DNA from: Caulochytrium protostelioides
Taxonomy: Eukaryota; Chytridiomycota; Caulochytriomycetes; Caulochytriales; Caulochytriaceae
Reading direction: 5' to 3'
Length of the DNA: 23,361 bases
NCBI GenBank assembly: GCA_003615045.1
Contig: ML014354.1
Location: 1-23,361 of the forward strand
Part shown: positions 8,901-17,701 of the stretch, piece by piece
Layout: each line of letters begins with the position of its first letter
Position numbering within the stretch: position 1 is the first letter of the stretch
Position numbers and translations under genes: made by a program
Notes under the pieces: model-generated
Told to the model about the DNA's origin: nothing
The model's input: only the letters and a program-made list of their open reading frames with translations
The model's database searches: none

Positions 8901-10018
8901 TACAGATTGCAACGCCGCGTTCCCTTCTGCTCATGGACGAGTTCGGCAAAGGCACGGATGCGGGCAATGGTATCAGTCTTTTCTGCGGCGTGCTCAAGTA
9001 TCTTCTGAACTTTCCGAAGAGAGGGGATGACCCTTCAGTCCATGACGCAGACGACGATGCGGCGCGGGTCGATCGCCGTCAGTCCAATACAGGCGTCGAG
9101 CCCGGTGACGTGGCAGACGAACATGTGCGCATGGCAGCGCCAGCCATGGAGACCGAACAGGCTCCTGAAAATGTCGTGCCCGCGCGAAGGTCCCCTATTT
9201 CGGTTAGACAGCTTCCCTTCTTCATCATGACCACGCATTACACCGAGATCTACCGCTATGCGTTGCTACCACTGCCACATCCGTGCTTGCAAGAGTATGC
9301 GACGCAAGTGATTCAGCATGTGCCATCGGATCCTCAAGAAGGCGTGGTCCCCACACGGATAGATTCGCTTTCTGCTACCATGGTCCCACAGTTTACTCTT
9401 CTCTATGCCGTGAAACCGGGGCGGTCGTCTGTGTCGTGGGGCCTCGCGTGCGCGCAAGTTGCTGGAATACCTCCAGGTATCCTTCGCCTCGCGCGGTGGG
9501 CCCACGCGCGACTCGTCAACGAACAGCCGCTGATCGGTTACCATGAGCACTATGACAACGACGATATGGACAGCGAGCAGACTAATGACGAGGGATACAT
9601 TCAGCGACAGCGCTGCCGCCGTCATGGTCGTCGCCGTAACGATCGCGATTCACCAGCGACGACGAGTTGGTCTTGGTCTTCGTCCTCGTCTACGTCATCA
9701 TCCTCGGCGCTATCGTCATGCTCGTCCCCTTCGTCGTCATTGTCTACCTCGGCGTCCGAGTCCCTCGCCATAGGGATGCGGCGGCGACAAGCTAGAGGGC
9801 AAGCCGGAGGGCAAGTCGTTGCACACACCGGTGCGCAAGCTAGGGCGCCAGCCGATTATAATCACAAAGGTCATGCCTTTTCAAGTGAACTACGCCGAAA
9901 ATCCATTCAAGCGTGTGTTCGAGCCTTTGAGACGACCACATTTACGAATCCAACGGCCGATCCGCGTGCCGATCCGGTCGAGAACATGTGGCGGCTTTTG
10001 GACCTTCTTGGCGATTGA
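5933..10018 (+). CDS. MSH5: MutS homologue MSH5, meiotic crossover factor
   Basis: MSH5 pairs with MSH4 to form a sliding clamp that stabilises Holliday junctions and promotes meiotic crossovers. It lacks mismatch-binding activity. The frame is one intronless exon of 1361 residues from ATG to TGA, against about 800-900 in most relatives. A core/lever region carries FQLVNHTLTPLGRERLLNWF, and NVVYFPQLGFHIALP matches MSH5 better than MSH4. The ATPase domain has Walker A TGPNSSGKSVYVKQ (residues 922-935) and Walker B LLLMDEFGKGT (Asp1002, Glu1003). The SSGKS and DEFGKGT spellings are the MSH5 form; MSH4 has GPNMSGKS and DELGRGT. MTTHYTEIY is the H-loop. Extra length comes from a disordered N-terminus of about 100 residues, an acidic/Ser insert near 640-700, an insert of about 60 residues inside the ATPase domain (about 1028-1090), and a Ser-rich tail. 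Later Met codons could be the true start. Confidence 0.93.
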   Translation: MPIRYREQKAPPSDSRRPSQLGRDARMASRTARGLEPDIHPCPSNGMADAFRNQTVPSSRVELPASPSEQRASFVDDISHSYANTIHDAQRESQDIDGGPILSLMVSNLMLGAALWTPGSRGGDALFGLITLFCDAPDDATHHHRLRVILDHAHPQLILLPARCQTQVEPVIRSWRASASSSDVNGAQVQTPATMDFGLEAGRIRIQSIVFRPGPLDAVENSLSEWDSSPEAGGSQNVGVKGQQALQAMAQGDSHPLMTSATGALLLHLQRRHLVDPQHPNCHLRIGHPAAFMHVPPETVRALALMMDESGSGHSRSRGADTKPRSIFQLVNHTLTPLGRERLLNWFRLPLRQHQTLCHRQATQAYLLQPPSHACDAELRVDAVRDGLIGVPHVPTLLRHLETRLYLPDWIALIRCLGQFTSIGEVLQRTCDVQDAVRSVSVSDNYDISMFTDDAPNDEDTDLSRQLQDQTPIIIRQIQTLLHMPITAQGIFTPSQSEFQGCGSPLNDMINSGDNSDPSVLPTVPFHNRIEQLASLLEKTIAVDASRFHHRVVVQDGVDATLDELRLTYSGLDNYLASVALEVRQALPTLAAILQEHEHRYNSVRQNCLGKRRRELEASMVSFRRGRDDSFEEIDSSSLDVVTDDGLQGHGGHGKTDEVDAIVEFDDHTSHSSSVSSSRSIRTTGTAVTTLTNTTGTVIGRHADPHTMNVVYFPQLGFHIALPFSSITPDQTPRSTVASGSPSAATAAETTLDTITEARLAALGLTYRFASPSAHYYKHAIMTRLDETLGDIYTRIVDRELDLLQSVREDVLHYGAAMTALADRLADLDALASMAHTARILGWVRPHLTRTRGIHIEDGRHPLVEMACQGDFIPNDIHLAPTPRDALAVHSDLTEEATKASHDRGGSAFRRPHRAGEGILLTGPNSSGKSVYVKQTGVIVFLSHIGSYVPARRARIGMVDHLMTRLQTSESVSRPESAFVIDVRQVAHALQIATPRSLLLMDEFGKGTDAGNGISLFCGVLKYLLNFPKRGDDPSVHDADDDAARVDRRQSNTGVEPGDVADEHVRMAAPAMETEQAPENVVPARRSPISVRQLPFFIMTTHYTEIYRYALLPLPHPCLQEYATQVIQHVPSDPQEGVVPTRIDSLSATMVPQFTLLYAVKPGRSSVSWGLACAQVAGIPPGILRLARWAHARLVNEQPLIGYHEHYDNDDMDSEQTNDEGYIQRQRCRRHGRRRNDRDSPATTSWSWSSSSSTSSSSALSSCSSPSSSLSTSASESLAIGMRRRQARGQAGGQVVAHTGAQARAPADYNHKGHAFSSELRRKSIQACVRAFETTTFTNPTADPRADPVENMWRLLDLLGD

Positions 10019-11174
10019 GGCTAAGTCGTGAGAACCCTTTCTTTTTGTTTCTGCTGCTTCTTACCCTGTGTCACGAGTGTCACGACGAGCTGTCCTCCCT
10101 CGCCACTGCATCGACGCCCGCGACTCTACAAATCGTGTAACTTGAAGACGCGAAGATTCGGGAGACGAAAAAATACTGAGTGGCCCACCTATGCATTGAA
10201 CAAGCGATGCGGAGAACGCTACACCGCTACACTGCGGGGTGCCCCTGGGTTTTTGATCACGAGGCCGCATGGTGTGTGGATCGTGGCGTGAGAAGGCGTC
10301 ATCAAACAAACAGAACCACGTGGCGAACCGAAGGAGAGCCTCTTCATACGGATAGTGGAGGCGATACGTCGGATGATAGAGCCCAACGATGTGAGGATCG
10401 GAGTCCAGCGTTGCAATGATGGAAACCCAAGGCTTGCGGCTGATGCGTCAGTGCCGCCTGGCCGGGGGGCTGGCTGGGTGGGCGTCCACCCCGCCGGCCT
10501 CCCTGCTGTTGGGTGAATGCGCCCGTCGCGTATGGGTCTGTCGGGGCTGGATCTGGCTTTTCTGTTTGGCCGCGGGAGGCCGCGTGTCGGAGCATACCAG
10601 CGTAACAAACCGCCGCCGTGGAATCCCGCCCCAACTTCCCCTTCGCCGCCACCTGATCGCATCGCCGGCCGGGCAGCCGTTGGGAGGCGGCGGCCTAGGC
10701 GACCACGGAGCGACCAGTGCCGCGTTCCACAGGGCGCGGTCTGACGAGGGCACAGAGATGCTGGATCGCAGCGGCCGCCGTGGGCCCCTGGTGAACGCGT
10801 CTCCGGCATCCGGCCGTCGCAGCAACGACGGCACGACACCCCGCCAAACGTCTGTCGACGAGAGCCCCAGCAGGAACAGAAGCCGGACCAGGAGCGGGAA
10901 CGAGCGGCCCACCACGCCACAGCGATCTGACCCGGCCCGACAAGCCGACGCCGATCCTCCCTGCGGGCGAGGGCCTCACCTGGATCACCTAGGCCCGCGG
11001 CATGCGCTCCCATCAGTCGTCGGTACTGGCATATTCCACTGGCGTTGCGCATGCTGCACATGGCTCGCTGCATGCCGCCGACCGCTTGCAGCATGTTGCA
11101 GTATGTCGCATACGGGGAGGGGAGACTTGTTTTCGTTTGGGGGGAGCGCTCATCCATGCAGGTGAGACCTGTTG
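10019..11174. other. Intergenic region, no gene recognised
   Basis: GC-rich DNA in which long frames overlap on both strands (minus 10219-11187, plus 10416-11165, minus 10448-10915). Their products are Arg/Pro/Gly/Trp/Cys-rich, mutually overlapping and unlike any family I know, and third-position GC is weaker than in the real genes. I treat them as chance ORFs in GC-rich DNA. A decayed transposon cannot be excluded. Confidence 0.45.
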
Positions 11175-11222
11175 GCCAAACGGCCAAACGACCAAGCTGC
11201 CAAACGGCTAAGCAGCCGAACG
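11175..11222. repeat. 8-bp-period degenerate tandem array, locus 1
   Basis: Six consecutive 8-mers with consensus GCCAAACG: GCCAAACG, GCCAAACG, ACCAAGCT, GCCAAACG, GCTAAGCA, GCCGAACG. The phase is kept without gaps. A related array is at 16532-16595 on the same strand. Because 8 is not a multiple of 3, it does not look like a protein repeat. Confidence 0.8.
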
Positions 11223-12272
11223 AGAAGGGGCTTGTCGTCCTGGTAATTCAGCTCAGCAAACGGCGGTGGGGCTAATGGATCCGGTGGCGAGGCGCCGATG
11301 CGACACTCGCGGATCCGCACAATGCCAATGCCGGCCGACCCTGTTCGCAGGCCGCAGAGCCTCGGCGAACGCGTGGACTCGCACGAGAGCAAAAGCCTCA
11401 GGCGAGCGAATCGAGCGTGTTTTGTCCTTCCCGTCAGTTTGACTCGGCGAGACTCTCCGATGGGAACGAAGATCCATCGGCATTGCATACGCCCTTCCAG
11501 TTCTGGGTTCGCCGTGAACGGTCGCATACCATAGCTCTGGACTTGACAGAAAGAATTGGACGCTGATCAGGCCGGGGTATATTGACTCTCAATGAGGGTC
11601 TCATTCCGCAGATATTGACGATTGTTTCCGCTTGCTCATACCGCTTTCACGGTGTCCGCCTCGCTTTCATTCTTTTAAGATCCATCGACCGTCAGACATT
11701 GGGCAGCGCCACGCGTTGTTGTGGGTGTGCTCCCTGTCCCCTTCTCCGGCCTGAGGGTGCCCGCTGCAACTCCGACAGCGATCGCGTCGCCGATCCCTTC
11801 TCCTCCGCGCCCCTTGCCCCCCGTCGCCCCTGTTTCCCCGCCCCACCTGGTCTAGCCCGACCGCCGTGGGACCGCGTGGCCACGGCCCTGCTTCGCTCGA
11901 TCGATGCGAGGCGCGGCGGATCACCCGCCGTCGAGCTTGATCGCAGGCAGAACCCTCTTCATACTTGGCATGAGCACCCCGGGGTGGCTCGATCGCTCCA
12001 TCCTTTTCCAGACCGAGGCCGTTGCGTGATCCGCTCGAGCGACGACTGTGGCGGCGACGACGACGACGACGACCACAAAGACGACGACGACGACCACTGC
12101 CATCTCTGCTCCGACTGCTGAGCACGCGACGCCGTCGTTAGCCGAGAGAGGTCTCTTGGGCAGGTGGACGCCGCTTCCATCGCCACGCAGTCCCCCTCCG
12201 GCCTCCGACCACCGGCTGCGACCTGCGCAGTCCTCCCTCCCCACGATCGCATCCACACTCGCCACGCCCACC
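11223..12272. other. Upstream region of the CDKL kinase gene
   Basis: About 1 kb without a convincing gene. The kinase frame itself is open back to 12048 but has no ATG before 12273, and that extension encodes Thr runs from a GAC/ACG-type repeat. A second frame (11582-12121) is open on the same strand but encodes low-complexity Pro/Arg then Asp runs. The region probably holds the promoter and 5' leader. Confidence 0.45.
12053..12101. repeat. GAC-type trinucleotide repeat tract
   Basis: Two runs of GAC/CGA triplets separated by CACAAA lie about 180 bp upstream of the kinase start. They read as Asp, Thr or Arg runs depending on frame and probably belong to the 5' leader or promoter. Confidence 0.75.
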
Positions 12273-13847
12273 ATGCTCGAAGATTACGAGAAACTCGGCC
12301 CGATCGGCGAGGGGACTTATGGCGTGGTGCTGAAATGCCGACACAAGGAGAGCGGCCAGGTGGTCGCGATCAAAAAGTTCAAGGAGAGCGAGGACGCGAC
12401 CGAGATCCGCAAAACCGCGAGCCGCGAGATCCGCATGCTCAAGAGTCTAAAGTATGACCACATCGTCAACCTGCTGCAAGTATTCCGCCGCAAGGGCAAG
12501 CTCTATCTTGTCTTTGAGCACGTGGACCGCACCATTCTGGCCGCGCTGGACCGGCATCCACGCGGCATGGACGAGGAGCAGATCAAGCGCATCATGTTCC
12601 AGCTGCTCAAGGCCACCGACTACCTGCACTCGCGCAACATCGTCCACCGCGACATTAAGCCTGAGAACGTGCTCATCTCCTCACAGGGCATTGTGAAGCT
12701 CTGTGATTTTGGGTTTGCGCGGACCCTCGCCGGTCCAGGTGCCAAGTATACTGACTACGTGGCCACCCGGTGGTACCGCGCGCCGGAGCTGCTGGTCGGC
12801 GATACCGAATACGGCCGCGGTGTCGACATCTGGGCGCTGGGCTGCATCTTTGCGGAACTGCTGACCGGCCAGCCGCTGTTCCCCGGATCGACCGATATCG
12901 ATCAGCTCTACCGCATCATGCGCAGCTTGGGCCCGCTCTCGGCGCACCACGCGGCCGTCTTCGTCTCAAACCCGCTGTTTGCGCACACGACGCTGCCCGA
13001 AGTGGGCAAGATCACGCCGCTAGAACAGCGCCTCGTCGGGATCCATGCCGCCGCGCTCGCGTGGCTGAAGGCCACGCTCATGTACGACCCCGAAGCTCGA
13101 CTCACGGCGCAGCAGCTCATGCAGACGCCGTTCTTTGCCGCGAGTAACTGGTCGGACCGGTTCGAGGCCGAGCTCAAGCGGCTGCTGCTGCGTGAGCGCG
13201 AGCGCGAGCCCGCCGAGCGCTCGGCGGCCGCGGCGCGGCGCAAGAAGACCGACTCGGCGGCCGCAGCAGGCGCTCACATCTCGGCCTCGCCGGGCACCCA
13301 CAACGCACCCGCGTTCGCGCCGAACGCTGCGCAGCCGCACCATCCCGCTACGCAGCCGCACACCAGCACCGCGTCGCCACCGAAACGGGCCATGTCCCAG
13401 ACCCTCGGGAGCAAGCAGAACGTCTTTGGGGGCACCGCCAAAGAACTGACTAAGAAGGCGGGGATGGTCACCCTCGCCGCCGGCAATGGGGGCTTGCCGT
13501 CGGCCACGGCCGCGTCGACGAGCATGACGACCACGACGAGTGTGGCCGGCACCGCGCTCATCTCCGCCCCGTCACGCAGCACGGGGCCTAAGCTGCGGCA
13601 GCTGGGCCTCGAGCCCGGCCTGGGAATGGCCAAGACGCGCTATCCGGAGCCGGCGTCGCAGCAGCTCATGTATTCCCGGTCGCGACCGACGGTGCCCGGC
13701 GCGATCACTAACCGCACCGTCCTGTCCCACGGACTCGGCGGCGCGATGGCGGGCTCGCAGCGAATGGATCCGTCCAAAGCCGGCGTCAAATCGGGTTCAA
13801 ACGGGCATATGCTCCCCAAGATATGCTCTCCAACCCTAAAAAGATAA
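12273..13847 (+). CDS. CDKL-family (CDKL5-like) Ser/Thr protein kinase
   Basis: The protein is 524 residues from the ATG in CACCATGC, immediately before the kinase domain. Kinase domain, residues 5 to about 290: Gly loop GEGTYG (12-17), ATP-binding Lys34 in VAIKKF, Glu52, catalytic HRDIKPEN (125-132, Asp127), DFG at 145-147 and WYRAPE at 167-172. The activation loop has Thr160-Asp-Tyr162, matching the MAP-kinase-like TxY of CDKL kinases. [23 protein letters not shown] and KLCDFGFAR are characteristic of CDKL1-5. CDKL kinases act at cilia and flagella, controlling axoneme length and microtubule-associated proteins, and do not depend on a classical cyclin. The tail after 290 is low-complexity Ala/Ser/Thr/Pro without a recognisable motif. 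The family supports a flagellated organism. The start could be further upstream only with a non-ATG codon. Confidence 0.92.
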   Translation: MLEDYEKLGPIGEGTYGVVLKCRHKESGQVVAIKKFKESEDATEIRKTASREIRMLKSLKYDHIVNLLQVFRRKGKLYLVFEHVDRTILAALDRHPRGMDEEQIKRIMFQLLKATDYLHSRNIVHRDIKPENVLISSQGIVKLCDFGFARTLAGPGAKYTDYVATRWYRAPELLVGDTEYGRGVDIWALGCIFAELLTGQPLFPGSTDIDQLYRIMRSLGPLSAHHAAVFVSNPLFAHTTLPEVGKITPLEQRLVGIHAAALAWLKATLMYDPEARLTAQQLMQTPFFAASNWSDRFEAELKRLLLREREREPAERSAAAARRKKTDSAAAAGAHISASPGTHNAPAFAPNAAQPHHPATQPHTSTASPPKRAMSQTLGSKQNVFGGTAKELTKKAGMVTLAAGNGGLPSATAASTSMTTTTSVAGTALISAPSRSTGPKLRQLGLEPGLGMAKTRYPEPASQQLMYSRSRPTVPGAITNRTVLSHGLGGAMAGSQRMDPSKAGVKSGSNGHMLPKICSPTLKR

Positions 13848-13857
13848 AATCGGCGAT

Positions 13858-14260
13858 GTCTATATATTTATTTTTTCCGAACATAGAGGTTCTCCCTTGA
13901 CACGACCCAAGAGGACCCCCCACGGATGCAGTCCGAATTAGGTAGCTAGCCGGATGAGCTTGCCGACCACGGGCTTCAACCTGCCACGCCCAGTGAGCGG
14001 GGCACAGCGTCCCCCGTCTGACCAGTCAGTTGGATGTTCAACGCGACATTGCGGTCGCGGTTCACAAACTCGCCGTGGGTGGCTTCACACCACAGCAAAC
14101 CTCGAACCACGGTTCCCCGCCGCCGGCGTTGACCGGGTCTCAGGACCACAGGGGAATACACGGGTCCGCAGGACCCGGTTGAAAGCCGTCGGCCCGGCCG
14201 GCAGGCCGCCCGCCTTGGGTGCGAGATCGGCACGACCGTGTCGGAGGTAGCGACCGTCAC
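13858..14260 (-). mobile_element. Fanzor (TnpB-like) remnant B, C-terminal part
   Basis: The minus frame (13976-14260) encodes LRPGQRRRRGTVVRGLLWC, then EATHGEFVNRDRNVALNI, the RuvC-III region with a substitution (NRDRNVA). After this the similarity is lost and the 3' part is shorter than in copy A. The block at 13858-13930 matches the tail of copy A, including a 12-mer GTCTATATATTT shared exactly (4412-4423 and 13858-13869). The tail begins 10 nt after the CDKL stop codon, again convergent with the host gene. At the nucleotide level 14030-14066 aligns with 4627-4663 of copy A. It is 5'-truncated and dead. Confidence 0.72.
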
Positions 14261-14352
14261 ACATCAATATGCCGGTCAGACCCACTTTATGGGGCTTCTT
14301 GTAGTGAACCCTGTGCGCATGACGTGCCATCACCCAGTGGGCCACCAGCAGG

Positions 14353-14377
14353 CAACGAAGCGACCTTCAGGGCCATG
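14353..14377 (+). mobile_element. Fanzor 3'-region fragment F
   Basis: The stretch 14357-14377 is a perfect 21-nt inverted match to 21582-21602 inside copy E, and the match extends with one mismatch to 14353. In copy E this block lies near the 3' end of the element, on the minus strand, so F is in + orientation. It sits about 40 nt past the galactokinase stop codon (14419-14421), which makes it convergent with that minus-strand gene. It is too short to be sure of the full origin. Confidence 0.5.
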
Positions 14378-14418
14378 ATCATGGCGGCATATCATCTTGA
14401 TCAAGCAAATCTTCTGGG

Positions 14419-16005
14419 TTACAGGATCAGATCACGAAAGATGTTGGCGCCGGCCTGGGGTGCCGAGGCAAATATCATATTGCTGAGCTGCTGCTGACCC
14501 GCAGGATCGTGGCGCCACTCCGGACGGCGCTGATAGTAATACTCTTCGCAGAGACTCGCAATCAGGCCGGCGGCGCGGTCGGCTGTGACAAGACTGACAC
14601 AGGACCCGCCCCACCCGGCGCCGGTCAGACGCGACCCAAAAGCGCCGTGCTTCTCGGCCAGCGTTGTAAGCGTATCCAGCTCCGGGCTGCTACAGTCATA
14701 CAACTCCACGCAGGACCGATGGCTCTCATGCATCAACTGCCCGAGCGCCTTGAGCGTGCCATCTGGGTCCGGCATGGACGACCCCGCGTTCAGCTTGCAC
14801 AGCGCGTCGAACGCATACACGCGATGCGCTTCGGCCAAGATATGCTTGCCGCGCGCAAACAGATGTAGTCCCCCCGACGCGTCACACTGCATGTCGGGCG
14901 CATACCGCGCCCGCAGCGAGGCGATAGAGAGGTCGGATATGTCAAGCATCTCGGGCACATCGGCCTCGTTCACGACACCCTTGACGGGAAAGATGTCTTC
15001 AAACCGCTGCATCGCCTCGGCGAGCGTCTCGGCGGGCGCGCTCCGCATTGCCTCGGGGCCATAGTAAGCGTTGAGCACCGCGTGATAGGTCTTGCACGGC
15101 ACCGAGATGTTGAGCGCGCGCGCCAGCACGACGGCGCCCAGCGTAGCTTCATAGAAGCGCAGATTATATTGCACCGCAGCATACTTATGCTTCTCCGCGG
15201 TCTTAAGAGTCTGTGCAATGATAAACACTGGCTGCTCTCCGGCCGACGTCAGCGGCAGCGGCACGGGCGACACGTGGAGATGAGGGGCGAAGTCGACGCG
15301 GAGGGCAGCTTCGCGGTGGCCGAGCATGCAAATGCTCTGGTCCATGCCGCCGCACGCAACGCCGGCCAGGTGCTCGCCATCGATCGCGGCGCGCACCAGC
15401 TGCCGGCTCTTCATGACGACGCCGTTCGCGGCCATCGTTGCGAGCGACGCGCCGCATGTCAGCGCCGCGCTTGAGGAGAGCCCGGCCGCAATGGGCAGCG
15501 TGCTGCTGACGGCCAAATTAAACCGGCTCAGGGTCTGGCCGATCCGCGCGTCGGATTGGATCTGCTCGAGGGTAGTGCGATACGCGCCCTGGACGTAGTT
15601 GCCCCAGTGGTGGACGGTTTTGTCGATCTCCAGCACGGTTCCGGACTGGTGCGACCACTCGGTGTCCACGTAGCGCTCCGCATGGTCGGCGTGATGCAGC
15701 CGCACGGTGACGGTGCCGCCCGGCCCGACGGGTTCGATGTCTCCGACGGCAAGGAGGATGTCGCGGTTCAGCGCCATCGGCAGCACCGAAAACCCAGCAT
15801 AGTCGATGTGCTCGCCAATGAGGTTGACACGCCCCGGGCTGCGCACAAACAGCGACGGCGCTGAGCCGAAGCGCGCCACATAGGCGCGGTAGAGCGCTTC
15901 ATAGCGTGGCGCGGCTTGGGCCGCGGTCTTGAAGTCGTAAACGTCGGCCAGCGACGTGTACGTGGGTGGCGCCTCGTCGCCGTCAAGGTCGACGGTGCAG
16001 GTCAT
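14419..16005 (-). CDS. Galactokinase, GAL1/GALK2 type
   Basis: A GHMP-family kinase that phosphorylates galactose (or N-acetylgalactosamine in GALK2-type enzymes) at C1 using ATP, the first step of the Leloir pathway, in the cytosol. It has 528 residues, the size of yeast Gal1. Residues 57-69 hold motif I PGRVNLIGEHIDY (Arg59, Glu65, Asp68 at the sugar site). GLSSSAAL at 175-182 is the ATP-binding motif II. CGGMDQS places the catalytic base at Asp222. LTGAGWGGSCVSLV at 460-473 is motif III. HIDYAGFSVLPMAL is the spelling seen in yeast Gal1 and animal GALK2 rather than GALK1 (HTDYN), so the substrate cannot be fixed by sequence alone. All active-site motifs are intact. One exon, with ATG start and TAA stop, and no other sugar-pathway gene nearby. 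Confidence 0.92.
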   Translation of the reverse strand: MTCTVDLDGDEAPPTYTSLADVYDFKTAAQAAPRYEALYRAYVARFGSAPSLFVRSPGRVNLIGEHIDYAGFSVLPMALNRDILLAVGDIEPVGPGGTVTVRLHHADHAERYVDTEWSHQSGTVLEIDKTVHHWGNYVQGAYRTTLEQIQSDARIGQTLSRFNLAVSSTLPIAAGLSSSAALTCGASLATMAANGVVMKSRQLVRAAIDGEHLAGVACGGMDQSICMLGHREAALRVDFAPHLHVSPVPLPLTSAGEQPVFIIAQTLKTAEKHKYAAVQYNLRFYEATLGAVVLARALNISVPCKTYHAVLNAYYGPEAMRSAPAETLAEAMQRFEDIFPVKGVVNEADVPEMLDISDLSIASLRARYAPDMQCDASGGLHLFARGKHILAEAHRVYAFDALCKLNAGSSMPDPDGTLKALGQLMHESHRSCVELYDCSSPELDTLTTLAEKHGAFGSRLTGAGWGGSCVSLVTADRAAGLIASLCEEYYYQRRPEWRHDPAGQQQLSNMIFASAPQAGANIFRDLIL

Positions 16006-16494
16006 CGCGGAAACCGATGGACGCGCAAATGGGCGTGTAAATGGAGTACAAGGGAGATGGGCGATGGTTCCAAGCGGTTCATACGCGATGTGGTGTTCAC
16101 GTCGACCCCGAGTCGGATGCGATCAGCAGGATGAACCCAAAGGGTCCTGTGTACAGGCGTCGCGGGTTGCAGATGACACCAACATGTCATGTAGTGTAAT
16201 GCTCCATTTCCTGGTCATCTTTCCCCCCGTCTCCGATCGATTTAATATTCATCTCCATACGCTCTGGGTGGACTCACATTTGCTCGGAGCGGTGAGATCG
16301 GCAGCATGCCCTGGCATCGGCGCCGCTTTTGGAACCCGAGAACGGGAGAAGCATTTTAAGGATCGGCGGCGGGGAAGAGGGCGAGGGGTGGCCGCAAACT
16401 GCGGCAGACCGCAGAGGTCGCGTGAGGCCGGTGGGGCATTCGGCAACCCGCAAACAATGCCATTGCTCGGGACCGACCACGTTGTGGCCCCACG

Positions 16495-16531
16495 AACCCC
16501 ACTGACGCCACTGACCCCACCGACCCCGTCG
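16495..16531. repeat. 9-bp-period degenerate repeat
   Basis: Consecutive 9-mers ACCCCACTG, ACGCCACTG, ACCCCACCG and ACCCCGTCG run directly into the 8-bp-period array on the right. Confidence 0.65.
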
Positions 16532-16595
16532 GCCAAGCGGCCTGTCGGCCCGTAGACCCAGCGGCCAATCCGCCCAACCGCCAAGCGACCAATGT
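16532..16595. repeat. 8-bp-period degenerate tandem array, locus 2
   Basis: Eight consecutive 8-mers on the same theme as the array at 11175: GCCAAGCG, GCCTGTCG, GCCCGTAG, ACCCAGCG, GCCAATCC, GCCCAACC, GCCAAGCG, ACCAATGT. G/ACC at the start of each unit is almost invariant. The array is more diverged than locus 1 but has the same strand and phase. Confidence 0.7.
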
Positions 16596-17041
16596 CAACG
16601 GCGATCCGGTCGGCTGACTTTTCGTGCAGCACGGGTCAGAAGGCGGGCCCCTGACACCAAGGCCATACGGGACAGAAGGCTGTTCATGGTGAGGGCGGCG
16701 GTCACAGCGGCGCGCGTCACGTGGACACCGTCGTTGACGCGTCGCCGTCGCTGCCGCCACCCATGCCGCCGCCGCCGCCGGGCTGTATCACGCGGCCCAT
16801 TGGCGGCGGCCCACGGCCCGTGGCGTTGACTTCTGGGAAACGAGCAGCCCCGAACCCCCCGCGTGACTTGGTCGGCTGGTCACACTCATCGACAACCGTC
16901 AGCCGTGGCCACGCGAAAAAAACGCGATAGGACCGCCCGAACAGCAGTCAGAGACGTGGCAGCGCCATCTGAGCCACTGCAGCTGGCGGCGGCGAGCTCC
17001 AAAGGCACAGCGCTCGCTGCGCACCACCGCTTTCTGGAGGT

Positions 17042-17700
17042 GTGTGGCTCGCCACGTACGATCCGCTGGGGACCGAGTTCCGGAAGCCGCGCTGGGCACG
17101 CCCGCGCCGGCGGCTCTCCAGTGGCAAGCCGCGCGTGTTTGCCCCGTTCTTGAACCGCGTCGCCAACTGGGGCCGCTGCGGCGATGAAGCAACCGCTCGC
17201 GCGTACCAGGCGTGCACCCAGCGGTTCCGCACCCTCCTGGTTGACGCGTTCCGGACGACCCAGGGCATGCCGAGACGGATGAGATTCCGGGGTAAACCCC
17301 CGGGTCCCGACGAAGGTGCGGACCGCTCGCACGTCCCGGGCAGGCGCCCGCTCGACCGCGCCTGCGGCCATCAACCCGGTTCGCACAACTCGGGGGTATG
17401 CCCAAAGGAATGTGGACCTGAAACCCGGGCAACGCCGGCGCCAGGGGATCGAGGTCCGAGGGTTGCTGGGGTATAAAGCCACCCACAGCAAGTTGGTGAA
17501 CCGCGACCTCAATGCCGCGTTGACCATCCGACGTTGCCTGGCCTTATCCGTTAGACCGATAGCGCTGTGCCGCAACCCGAATCAAACCTGGTGGCGATCC
17601 GTGGTCGGCAAAGCCATCCGACACTGAACCGCGAATGCGCTACTGCCTCGGTGGGGGACCCCTCTGGGGCACCGCCGAGGGCATGGTGTGCGTGTTAGGT
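17042..17700 (+). mobile_element. Fanzor (TnpB-like) remnant C, RuvC-II to 3' end
   Basis: This is the longest copy. The frame 17042-17476 encodes FAPFLNRVANWGRCGDEATA and then RFRTLLVDAFRTTQ. VDxFRTT is the RuvC-II block of Fanzor and TnpB (usually VDEFRTS), with the catalytic Glu replaced by Ala. A frame change before about 17400 then leads to LKPGQRRRQGIEVRGLL and LVNRDLNAALTI, RuvC-III, followed by RPIALCR. The Cys of LLWC is Tyr. It has a frameshift, a lost catalytic Glu and no RuvC-I, so it is dead. The 3' block 17645-17700 aligns with the tails of A and E up to the shared GTTAGGT. Unlike the others it is not at the 3' end of a gene; the next gene, PTRHD1-like, lies 300 bp downstream in the same direction. 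Confidence 0.75.
17645..17700 (+). ncRNA. Candidate guide-RNA (omega RNA) scaffold remnant
   Basis: In TnpB and Fanzor elements the guide RNA is encoded at the 3' end of the element. This 3' block of copy C is conserved in copies A and E and folds on paper into a stem-loop: CCTCG (17646-17650) with CGAGG (17676-17680), GTG (17651-17653) with CAC (17670-17672), and CCCC-TCT-GGGG at the tip (17659-17669). The assignment is inferred from position and conservation only, and the parent nuclease is dead. Confidence 0.3.
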
Positions 17701-17701
17701 A

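Larger units (their letters stand above)
16006..17041. other. Upstream region of galactokinase, no gene recognised
   Basis: It should contain the galactokinase promoter at its left end. The middle contains the 9-bp and 8-bp periodic stretches listed separately. ORFs on both strands (for example plus 15956-16555) are low complexity. The right part may include the decayed 5' region of Fanzor copy C, but no RuvC-I motif is visible. Confidence 0.45.

Noticed and set aside
10219-11187. Minus-strand frame of 322 codons between MSH5 and the CDKL gene
   Set aside because: It overlaps equally long frames on the plus strand and another minus frame. Its product is Arg/Trp/Cys-rich without any domain, its right end runs through the 8-bp repeat array, and third-position GC is weaker than in real genes here.
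11582-12121. Plus-strand frame of 179 codons upstream of the kinase
   Set aside because: It ends in Asp/His runs from the GAC repeat and has no recognisable domain. It is better explained as leader or promoter of the CDKL gene.
12048-12272. N-terminal extension of the kinase (Thr-rich)
   Set aside because: The extension starts only at GTG and translates a trinucleotide repeat. The ATG at 12273 has a good context and sits just before the kinase domain.
16886-17575. Minus-strand frame of 229 codons over Fanzor copy C
   Set aside because: It is the antisense shadow of copy C. The RuvC-II and RuvC-III motifs are on the plus strand.
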